Assembly: GCF_052857255.1 (NCBI RefSeq)
Contig: NC_135505.1
Coordinates: 43,664,520-43,728,519 of the forward strand
DNA length: 64,000 nt
Origin: Amblyomma americanum
Taxonomy: Eukaryota; Arthropoda; Arachnida; Ixodida; Ixodidae
Direction of reading: 5' to 3'
Position 1 is the first letter of the stretch. Each line of letters opens with the position of its first letter. The position numbers and the translations under genes are program-made. The notes under the pieces were generated by a model. That model had not been told where the DNA came from. It did not search any database and was given only the letters and a program-made list of their open reading frames with translations. This document shows positions 32,261 through 44,200 of this stretch, in pieces.

Positions 32261-35200
32261 CTGCAATGAAAGATTTGTCAGCCATGATATTAGAAAAGAA
32301 ATTTCGGACCTATTTTCTAATTTGCGTATACTATGCCGATATGCGTTTCTTACACTTCTGATAATGCATAACTGAAGATTGTTTCAACTATCATTAAATC
32401 AAGTGTTCATAAACCAAATCAAAAATTATTTTTCCATTAATATTGTGCTCTTTTTTTGGTGATTTTTCATTGAGCCCATATGATTGCGAGCTCTGCCTTT
32501 GGTGTAAAGATAGCAGCAGCTTTGCGGTACACTATGTGTTTGCTTTTAATACACGTTTTCTTCTTTATATCCCTTCGAAGAGCCACTGGAAGGCATAAGT
32601 TGCCATGAGCAAACCAATCATTCTGAATTTCCGTTTACGTTCGGTTGAAATCAATTTATCAACTTGACAAAGAACGATGTCAGCCGCCTCCCACAGTTCA
32701 ACGACATTAAACTGACCCTCATCTGGCTGTTATTTCTGGTGGATGTATTTCACGAGCAGCTAATCAAAGAGTAGGTCAGGAGATATTGAAAACACTGCTT
32801 TCATCATGTCAAATACCATCTTAGAGTTAAATTTACTCATTTGAACTGTTCTTTAGACAAACAATTTTAAAACGAGTGGAGGGCTTAATCTCGGTAGCCT
32901 TAAAGTGTCAACAGTGCTATCGAGATGACGTTAGTTGCGCGACTGATTGAGACGAACCACGGAAGGGCTCGATGTACAACTCGAAGCCGTGAAATCATTT
33001 GGCCAAATTCAGAGCTTCGGCCGGTCTGCGTAAAAGAAGCCGAAACGCAATAAGGCGCCCGCATACTGTACGATGTTTGTGCACGTCACAGTTCCGCTGG
33101 TCGTCGAGATTATTCCGGAGACTTCCGCTATGGCTATTCTTTCTTCTTCTTCCATTTCCTTTTTATTCCTTTTATTACGGCGCTGTTCAGGTGTCCACAG
33201 TCACTGCGACACTCACTGATACAGTCACTGCGACATTTCCTTTCCTGAAAACCAATTTTCCAGTAGTCTTTTGGCCCCGCCGCGGTGGCTCAGTGGTTAG
33301 GGCGCTCGACTACTGATCCGGAGTTCCCGGGTTCAAACCCGACCGCGGCGGCTGCGTTTTTATGGAGGAAAAACGCTAAGGCGCCCGTGTGCTGTGCGAT
33401 GTCAGTGCACGTTAAAGATCCCCAGGTGGTCGAAATTATTCCGGAGCCCTCCACTACGGCACCTCTCTCTCCCTTTCTTCATTCACTCCCTCCTTTACCC
33501 TTCCCTTACGGCGCGGTTCAGGTGTCCAACGATATATGAGACAGATACTGCGCCATTTCCTTTCCCCCAAAAAACCAATTATTATTATTAGTAGTAGTCT
33601 TTTGACCCGCCGCGGTGGCACAGTGGTTAAGGCGCTCGTCTACTGAGCCGGAGTTCCCGGGTTAGAACCCGACCGCGACGGCTGCGCTTTTATGGAGGCA
33701 AAACGCTAAGGCGTACGTGTGCTGTGCGATGTCAGTGCACGTTAAGGACCACCAGGTGGTCGAAATTATTCCCGAGCCCTCCACTACGGCTCCTCTTTCT
33801 TCTTTTCTTCTTTCAATCCGTCTTTTATTCCTTACGGTGCGGTTCAGATGTCCAACCATATATGAGACAAACACTGCGCCATTTCGTTTCCCCAAACCAA
33901 TTATTATTATTAGCAGTCTTCTGAGAAATATATAATTGGTTTTCGGGGAAAGGAAATGGCGCAGTGTCTGTCTAACATATCGGTAGACACCTGAACCGCG
34001 CCGTAAGAGAAGGAATAAAGCAGGGAGTAAATCAAGAAAGGAAGAAAGAGGTGCTGTAGTGGAGGGCTCCGGAATGATTTCGACCTCAAGGGGATCTTTA
34101 ACGTGCACTTACATCGCATAGCACACGGGCGCCTTAGCGTTTCGCCTCCGTCGAAACGCGGCCGCCGAGGTCGCTTAGCAACATTACAGGCCACAGGTTT
34201 CTGCAATTTCCTCCCTACTACAGGCGGTTCACGGAGAATTTTTCAAGCATTCTTGCTTTAATGATGCACCTCGCTAAATGTTTTAGTGAGTGCAGTACGA
34301 TGCTGCTTCAATTTTTTTTCTTGGACAGCACTGAACAGCTACCGTTAAAACAGACGCTCTACGTAGTATTAGGTACGTAGAAAAGTCAGCGGATATTTTT
34401 CAACTTCTATATTTTATGTATTGCTTCTCACTGCGCACTTGTATGGCCTTGTTGCAGCTAAAGGACGAAATAGTTTTATCTTTGTCTTGCACAATGCTGT
34501 GCATGTGAAAGACTCAATCAACTCTACACGTCCTCCTGCGCGTCTTGGCTTAGCAGCGTCCGAAACTCGCTGGAGGCCGTTGTCGCGCACCTCTTCTGGC
34601 GTCGCTTTTATGTTAAAGTCTATTTCGCTGTCTGCTGTGGCATTCGCGGATACGGGGCACTGTTCATCTGGTGTCGATGCTCATTTTAGCCCCGGCGCCG
34701 ACCGGCCTCCCACTTGGCAGAGCGTAGGACATGGTCTTCTATGCGCGGATGACGACTTTCACGGGGCTGTGCGTGGAGGCACTTTAGAGCTTTTTTGGGG
34801 GGCATAGCGCTAGCAGAAATAAAGCTGGTGCGCTAGCGCGTGTGTGCGGCGAAGCCACCTGCTTTTATTATCTGCAACATTACAGCCTCACTGTACCACC
34901 ATATCATATCTGTAAGATCGGTCGTGTGATTGCTCTGGTGTTGGGTCTACTGTGGCTTCTGACCCTCTTCTTTTTCTGATCTTAAACTATACGGTGGTTT
35001 TGACGCCAAGTCGTGCGAAAGCATTTTACGTCGCGTCAAGTGCGGCTCCGACGGTTAGATTCTATTTAGTTCTGTTGAATCCCGGCTACCTGATTTTACA
35101 TAGCTCGAGCCTATCGTGCGACATGCTATAGGCCGGACAACGCCCTAGCTGTGTCGCTGGGATACCCTACGTCACCTTAGTTCTACATCTCTCTAAATCT

Positions 35201-38200
35201 GAATCATGATACGGGGTGGAAGCCCGCTGGGGAGCAAATGTGTGTGACAGTTACCATTACAGATATGCTTCACAGTTTTAACAGAAGAAGCCAGGTATAC
35301 CCTAGTTACGTTTTGGTGCACGTCGGTTCACACAGCCAGGGCAGCTTTATTGTTGCTGCATAGATTAAAGCCGTAGAGAGCGAAATGTGAGCTCTTAAGA
35401 TGCAATGGCAGTGTGCTCATGTATAAACACGATAGCGTTAAAAGCCCGGTTACGCAGAAAATCCGGCGCCGGCGTTGTCAGCGTTTTGAGCGATAAATTG
35501 GGTGGCGTAGGATAGCCCAGGCAGGCAGCCCTGGTAAGCAACCTAGGTTGGAAAGGTAGGTGATGCGACTTTGTGGGACATCACAACCTACCCATCGGAA
35601 TGTGAACAAACTAACCAGCCTGGTAGGCTACAGTTAAATTAATGATTGATAGCTACAGGTGGTACGGGGAGAGCACCTTTGGTGGCACAAGGCCCACCGG
35701 TGGCAGTACCTGGCGTCGCGGGGAAGTGGCGCATCCATTCATCGCTGCGGCAATGCGCAAGGAGTGGTATGAGGACTCCCAGGGACATAGGGATATAAAG
35801 TTGAGAATGACCAATTCCGTATATATGTGCATTAACTATCGCGTAAACAAACTTAAGGTAGAGCTTAAGTGTCCCCTTCAATTTTCCAGCTTGCTCTATG
35901 CACAAACTACGTGTGTAGCGTCATGCCATGCTGTGCGTACTACACTTCTCTGAGGTACCCAACAGATGTACGTTATTCATCGACTGCTACGCGTAAACAC
36001 ACCATCTACTACGCTCTACCTAGATATATAGATGCGAGAAGACAAAGAAGCAGAGGAATGAGTTGCATATATAATTGCCCGAATTTAGCTGAATGCACAC
36101 TTATTCTACACGGCGAGTGAGTAAAACAGGCTATGCTTAGCGATTACTTAATCTTAGGTGCTAAAAACGCAAAGGTAAACGTTATTCTTGCGTTTGTCAA
36201 GTTTTGCAAACGACAACAGGCTTTCCAAGAGCTGTATATGAAAATGCCTCCGTTCCTAAATTACCAAATTGGAATTGAAATGTTCTAATATTTTTCAATC
36301 ATCCAACGTTCAATGTATCAGCTATGCTTCACATCGCAACTACGAATAAGCAAAACAGAATGCACAGGCTCCGTGAAAAGAGACGTTTTTTGCGCAGCTC
36401 TTGTTTTCATCCTCACTTCACGTCGGAGTATAATGCATTACCTGTACGATTCGAGCGCCAGAATTGTTTCTGGCGACCAGCCATACCAGTCAACGAGGCT
36501 AATCCACAGCAAGGCTGCCATGCGACTCGCGATCACCGCTGCGTCGGCGAGCAGGGGGTCAGTGGTGCCGGAACTCAGCCAGCCGTAACCCAGCGAAGAC
36601 ACGTAGAGAGTTGTCTCGTTCACAAAAAACATGCGGTCCATGACTCTGGTCTGGGCGTCGTCTCGAAACCAGGGCACGCCTTGGCGCGCCTTTTCGTTGC
36701 TGGAGTCGAACTCAAAGTTCAACGCCATGAATAAGTTCCGGACGAAGCCGCGCCTGGACATGTGGGGTACGGCAGGCTCCCGGAATATCAGTTCGCCAGG
36801 AAGCAGGAGAGAGAAGTTGCTCACCATGGCCATGAAGAGTTCCGTGTCATTCCCGGCCGCCACCAGTCGCCGAAGGGGGGCGTAGTCAGCGAGCGCCTGT
36901 CGCGTGGCCTCGAAGATGTTGCGCAGCTGGCGGTCTTTCGTGGGAGTCGCGAGTGCCGCTACGTATGTGACGCGCCATAGCTGGGCGCTGTCGTACATGT
37001 GCTTGTAGCAGACGTCTTCGCTACGCATTGTGGGTGAATTCAGAGGGCCGTCCTGTTGAATGTAGCGCATGGCGTCCAGAGCGAGGAGGAGGACCACGTA
37101 GAACACGGACAACGGCTGGTTCCTTGCGTCAATCAGGAGTTGAATGTCGTTGAGAAGGTTAGCTTTGGACACCACCGCAAATCTTTTGAAATGGTCAAGG
37201 TCGATGAAGTTTTCGAGGAATATTTCTTTGAACTGCGAGGTTTTCATATGTCCGAAAGCTTCACAAATCTCGGCCATAGAGGTGTGCGAGTGCCTCCACT
37301 TGGCGAGAGGGAATTTCTCGCCCCACTTGGCGATGTCCTCAGCGGTGTAATTAGTGTGGAAGTGCTCATTAAGGGTGGAGAGACTGACGGCATAGCAGGA
37401 AGCATCGCAAAACGCTTTATAGTGAACGGTCTGCATTGTTCTTCTGACGAACGTGAGCTGAATACCTGTTGCCATTATTTCAAAAATAACCGTGAGGTGG
37501 TATCGCTGATAGGCCGCGAGCACTAAGCGCAGCAAGTCGGCGCCACTCATTCGCTCGGTGACGTTGGCGATTTCCAGCATGCTAGCCACGGCACCTCTGC
37601 TGCGCCTCTCGTACTGCCATATCTCTTCGATGCACGTTGTGTAAAGGGCATGGAGTGCCTCCGCAGCTTTACTGCTGTAGTTCTGGGTGCCCTTGATAAT
37701 GCTGGTGGTGACATCCCACTAGAAAAAAAAAATCCCGCAAAGGCAATGCGGAGTTTCAAAATGTTGATATTGTAAGTAGTTTGATAAGGTGTATGGCGCA
37801 AACAGTACTCTCCAGCGTCTATGCGTGTTGCAGACAGTAGCGCTGCAACATATTATATTTTCTTGATTAAAGGATGCGCAGAAATCAAAAGCAAAATTAG
37901 AGTAGCCATAATAGGAGCGTATTTTGTGCGGAAGGAAGTACTGAAAATTTGGTGGGCTCAAGAAATACTGCTCCGAAGGAAATGTCACGCATCACCTCGT
38001 GTGCCGTGTAGTGACACAATTCGCGTGTCGACATGTGCCTGTTTAATTCCGAAGCTATTGTTGCAGGATCTTTTTGTGAACTGTGGACGTTTAGTTCTTA
38101 ACACCAATATGCAGATCTTGATCAAAGGCATTACGAACTGGAGCAGGCCCGGCTAGCATTTATAAGAAACTGAATGGGGTAAAGGGCCTGGCCTTCGGTG

Positions 38201-41200
38201 TTCTGAGTAAAATAAATGCTTTTGCGCTTACTTGCTGCTTAAAGGCAATTTTGCCCATACAGATTAGAGAGTGGGCACTTGTTTTGAATTGGTTTATTGA
38301 GGTCATGTGACGCAAGTGGGCATGCTTATGTGGGCTTTGGAATAAGCGCATTGAAAGGAGTGGAGAGGAGTTTCCTTATTCGGGGGCTAACCATACCACC
38401 AGTGTGCACAAGTTTGCGCCCTGACCACTAGCGAAAATCCACGTGTCCCAGTCCAACTGGTGACAAACTGCCTAATACGTCGTTTACGGCACGTGAGAAA
38501 AAAACGTTGGAGGTAACTGCGGTAACCCGCATTTGAGGAATGCGAAAGCTTTGACGCCTCCTCGTTTCTATTTGCCCCTCTTTGCTTCACTCGTCACTTC
38601 TCTTTGCTTCACTTGTCTCTTCTCATATCATTAACTCGATTAAGTACTAATGTAAATTCTTCAAATTTCCCAACAACCACAATAAATTCTTACTTAATCA
38701 AGTTACATCAATTGCCCACTTTTAGTTTTCAAACATGCCGCCACGGATCGTTTGCAAATTGGGCGTCACGCGTTGGCTCCGCCCACACTTCTGTTTTTTT
38801 TTTAATTTGACGCCACGGGTTGCCTTGACTCCGCCCACTTTTTGGACATTTTTGTCTCGAATTAATTAACTAATCAAAATATCCACATTATTATTTTCCG
38901 ACATCAACCACACATTATCGTCTTCCGATTACAATCATTTGTTTGACGCTACCTCTTCTAAGTTCCTAACAACTGCTGCGAGCACGTTTTGCGGATAAGA
39001 CCTTGTCGGCATAGCCTAGTGATGCTTGCGCATTAGTAAGCCAAACGAATGTTGCTGATTAAGCTTGGAAATCGCGCGTTTCATTAAGCTGGAAGCAATC
39101 TAAGTATCTATGCATAGCGACTGTTTTCACTGTTGTGTTTTTACGTCAGACGGGAAATTTTATAATCATAGTTAAGGCAATCAACTTCCAGAAGTGTCGC
39201 CAGGCTACTGAATGCATAGAGTGCTGTAAAGAATGATGCCGCTAAGAAGCTGCACGCTATGGGAAAACTAATTATAGACTACGAATAAAAATGCTTCCGG
39301 TACCTCCCAGGCTCTTGAAATTGTAGAACATTATAAATAGTGGGTTCAAAAAGAAACTGAACTTTTGAAATAGCGCGCGAACCGGCAGGGGGAGGGCGCT
39401 GCGGTCACAAAGAGCACATATCTGCAAGTTTAGAACACAAACTGCCATTTGCCGCGTTTCGCTCTGAGCTTACTTGACGAGTTAAAGCCGCTGAGCTGAG
39501 CGCGTGCCCAACCTGCTCGTCAGATTAGGGCCAAAGTGACAATGAAAGTAGTAGAACTTTCTTGCTGACTGCTTATTCATTCTACATAAAAGGCAGGACT
39601 GTGCGATTGGGACAGGACCGGTGAAATGGGAACGCCTGTATTGTCTTCGTTCCTCTTTCTCCTGTCTTGTCCCCTTCGCGCAGTGCTGCATCTTACCATA
39701 GAATGAAACAGCTTGAAGAACAACGTGTGAGCTTGAAATTTTGCTACATATTTTGCAGCACTTTCACAAAAGACATTTCAATGGCTACAAAAGCCTACCC
39801 AGGAGCACTGACTCCGGCGCGCAGCAAAGCATATAGCGGCCGTGATTTTTCTACTCGAACACCCAACGTGGGCCCGGTGCTTAACACTGAGCTCTACTTG
39901 TTAACTCCGCTCCCCTTAGCTCACCGATCCGGCTTTGTGCTTGTTTTGTCTTCACCCTATACTTGTTGCCGAAGTAGCTATATGGACACGCCACCTGCCC
40001 ACACTGCCACGAAACGAAATGGTGTGTCTCCGGCCGCCTAGATCGAGTGCGATTGGTTATTAAGAAATGAAAGGCGCGGTAACTGTTTGACTTCTGGGTG
40101 CACACCTCAACCGCATCGTAAGGGAAGGGAGAAAGGTGGGAGTGTACAGAGGAAAAAGAGTGAGACGCCTTAGTGAACCGCTCCACGATAATTTCTACCA
40201 CATGGGGAACCTTGGTGTGCACGGACATCACACTGCGCGCGGAGGGGTGCGTACCCCATCAGGTTCAACTCCAGGTCACGAGAAGGGCCGAAGAGCACCA
40301 CCGGTCGGCCACCTAGCAACCGGCCTACGGGAAGGCCACCATGCAGAGGGGAGGACCACCCAATTTGTGACACCAATTTTTTTGAAAATAAATCTGTCCT
40401 CTTATACAGGCGGCCATGCTGTGGCGACCAGTGGGCCAGCAGTAGATGAAATGCAGCCTTTCCGCTTCATCTGCTAACAGTGAAACGCTAAGTATAATAT
40501 CGTTTATTCTCTATCGAAAGATAACTCGTTTCTTTATTCAAAAAAACTTTTCCTTTCATGAATCAACAGTTGTACCACCAAGAGGAAAAGAAACGCGAAC
40601 AAAAGAGATGAACACAAGAAGGAAAACGAGTTCACCTTAGCCGGTGGAGCTCAGTACTAGCGCAGGTTAATTTCCTTTTGAAGGCGCAATGGTTGTCTAT
40701 GAGAAGTTTCTTAAACCTGGTTTTTATTTCTCCCCAAGGAACTAGCATATTTTTTTTTTGGAGCGCCACTCTTAGGTGCTCGTTCCTGCGTTCCATGCCG
40801 TCGTCAGTAAGCAGGCATGTATTGACATGTAGCAGGTGGTGTGTTGGCAAGCAGCAGATCAACGAAGGGCTAATCAAGGTAGAAGATGTGCGAAGGTAGC
40901 TGATCAACGAAAGTTTGCTGCCGTGGCAAGATCCCGGAGGGTGGTTAGCAGGGTAACAGGCCACCTGCCAGCTGTTGCAGGTGGCCTGTGAACAGCTGCG
41001 CTCAAATTTTGCATTACCGACCTCCCAATCGTCTCTCAATTTTTTTGTGCTTGCATTTGGGTTCTCTTGTTCGCGTTTCATTTGCAACTGATGTTACGTG
41101 CCACCTTGCAGCCGGCTCTGTAAAGTGTATGTTCAATGACGGAAAAAGCCTTCTCACCTCGCCTGATACTGCTTCCACTGCGCACCGCCCGCGTTGTTTT

Positions 41201-44200
41201 GGGGTGTCGCCTGCGTTTACCCGTGAAAATGACAGGGGTGCGCAGACCATCAACAAACCCACGAGGCGGCCGGTACGGAGACCGCACGGTAGACGTGAAA
41301 AGGTCGTGCTTTGCAGTGCGTATTTGAATAATTGAGCTGCGTACGTAGAGAGTAGGCCAGTATAGAACAATCTTGTCGTTGTCTGTAAACCATTCTGTAA
41401 AAAGGGAAATTGTTCGCTCAGCAATAAAGCGCCTTTCTATCACCAATGGTGCATCTACACAGCTGAGTAGCACAAATTTCCTAAATACACTCTGTATACG
41501 GGTGTTCTGCGATGTAAGTGCGCATTAAATAACCTCAGGTTACCGAAAATAATGCAGTGCTCTCCACTGCTCTCTCTACGACAGGCAATCCGCCGAACCC
41601 GAATGTTCTCTCCACTGCTCTCTCTACAACAGGCAATCCGCCGAACCCGAATGTTAAAAATTATATACAATACCGAATTCTTGTTAAAGTACCAATACTC
41701 ACTACGTAAACTTCCATGAAAAGCAAGGAGAAAGACAATGAACAGACGCGAAATACGTCTGCACGGGGAGCACGCCTGTAGAAGCATGCACGACGCTGCC
41801 CGTGAGGTGTATGAAGCAGGATGAAACAGACGATAAACGCGGGAAGTCAGGCGACAGCGCCAGTGCAGCGCCAAGAAGCAGACAACCCTGACACATGCCC
41901 CGGCGCATGCGCGTACTTGGAGAATAAGAGAGAAGAAACGTCTGCATCACGTACCTCGTAATCGCGGGAGCAGTGGCGCGCTGCACCAGGGAATGCTGCA
42001 CCAGTGCCAATGCAAATCCGGGCGCCATAACTCAGATGTCCCATCAAGCTCCATTCGATGTAGCAAAACTGAGCCCCTCATATAAGCGGAGTCGGTGCTC
42101 CTGCCTATCTTATTCGTTTTGCGGCCTAAGTGCTCACTCTCGTATCACTCACGCCTGACAGTTGACCAGAAAACTGCCCCGTGCCAGTAGTGGGGTGGTG
42201 GAGATTTTTGATTATCATTTACAGTTAAATTAGTGTCTCCATAGAGCATTCTAAGCAAATTCAAAATAAATCCCACACAATAACACGCGAACAGTCTCTA
42301 GTGCCTTCGCTTTTGACAGTTTTCAGAGTTTTCAGAGATGTTTTTGAGAGATAAATCTTCAGCGGTGCTATGTATATATGCCCGCGGAAGGGCAGAAGCT
42401 CCACTCATCAAATCAAATCAGTTTTATTCAAACATCCTGAGATGCTTAGGGACACGGACAAAAAGGCAAAGGTGGCTTCACGAGGCCCGTGCTCCTTACA
42501 AGGCATACAGTGTAAAACGCGGAATGTATGAAATACAGGCAGCGAATAGCAAAAAAACGCAGAGCCGCCGCGGTGGCTGAGCGGTTATGGCGCTCGGCTG
42601 CCAGCCCGAAAGACGCGGGCTCGATCCGGGCCGCTGCGGTCGAATTTCGATGAAGGCGAAATTCTAGAGGCCCGTGCGCTGTGCGATGTCAGTGCACGTA
42701 AAAGAACCCCAGGTGGTCGAAATTTCCGGAGCCCTTCACTACGGCGTCCCTCATAGCCTGAGTCGCTTTGGGACGTTAAATCTCCATAAACCTAAACTTA
42801 AGCCTAAAAAGCGACTACTGATCCGGAGTTCCCGTGTTCGAACCCGACCGCGGCTGCTGCGTTTTTATGGAGGAAAAACGGTAAGGCGCCCGTGTGCTGT
42901 GCGATGTCAGTGCACGTTAAAGATACCCAGGTGGTCGAAATTATTCCGGAGCCCTCCACTACGGCACCTCATTCTTCCTTTCTTCTGTCACTCCCTCCTT
43001 TATCCCTTCCCTTCCGGCGCGGTTCAGGTGTCCAACGATATATGAGACAGATACTGCGCCATTTCCTTTCCTCAAAAACCAATTATTATTATTATTATTA
43101 ACCTAAAAAGCGCAGCTGCCCACAAGGCAGAAAGGTGTACAAAAGAAACGAAAAATGCAAATAACAAAAGGCATACAAGCTTGAGGTTTCCGGATCATGA
43201 AAAAGTGTAGTGTACAGAAGTTGCTAAGAATAAAAAATGGACGGCAGGAAAGTGAACTGAAGAAAAAACAAGAACAAAATAACACGCATCGCTGTAACTG
43301 TGCTTTTTTCACAAAACACTCACTATATTGCCAGATACATTTCCAAGTTCAGAGAAACATACTGCGTAGATCCCTGAACGATTTGCTGAAGACATCTCGC
43401 TTATCTTCACTGGACAGTTCGTTCAGGATAGCTGGCAGACGATATTTCAACATTTGTGTCCCGTAATTTGTGCGGCATACATATACTTTCCACTCTTCTG
43501 GATTTCGTGTACAATACACAGAATTGTTCGTAGCAAGTGCGGCTAGCGCTGCTAAAGAATTGTCGTGCTTAATTACTTTCGACTTGTGATGACGGATTGT
43601 TCTTTAAAAATATAAAGACTCAATACCAATTATGTTAAATTTCTTTAAAAATTCAGCTGTGTGTGAATGACGAGGGACTTTTGCAATATTGCGGATAATA
43701 TGTTTCTGCAAACGCCGCAATTTATTAGTTTTGTCAAGCGTTGTGGTTTTCCAGACATGCGCACCATAACTCATTGCTGAGGAAAACAGGGAATTGTATA
43801 ATAATACGCAAACTGAGATGGGAAAAGATGAACAGTAGCGACGCAAATAGCCATTCGTGCGCGAGAGCTTCCCGGAGAGGTAGGTAATGTGGCCGTCCCA
43901 AGACATATTTTCTGAGAAAATTACCCTTAATGTTTTAAAATGAGGAATTACTTCAATTGTAGTGTTGTTTATTGCAAGGGATGGCAGACAAATACTTTTT
44001 TGACGTGGATGAAAGATGACTGCTTTTGTCTTTGCAACATTGATCTTTAAATCTTTATCCATTGCTTAAGTGTTTATATGTCCTAATGTCCTATTTGCTC
44101 GATCGGCTAAATTGATGCTCGATTGTCCAGAAAAAAAACACACGTGTGTCATCGGCATATATAATATAGTCAGAAGATTTGTCAATATTAACAATATCAT

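Noticed and set aside
34421..34807. 128-codon open frame inside the M13 intron
   Set aside because: No domain, no supporting splice signals, and opposite strand to the host gene.
36438..37589. Treating the 383-codon stretch as a complete single-exon gene
   Set aside because: Its apparent start is a GTG, and the frame continues upstream to a clear splice acceptor and downstream to a donor that join in phase to the other M13 exons.
40956..40989. Hairpin as a transcription terminator
   Set aside because: No T-run follows and this is a eukaryotic intron.
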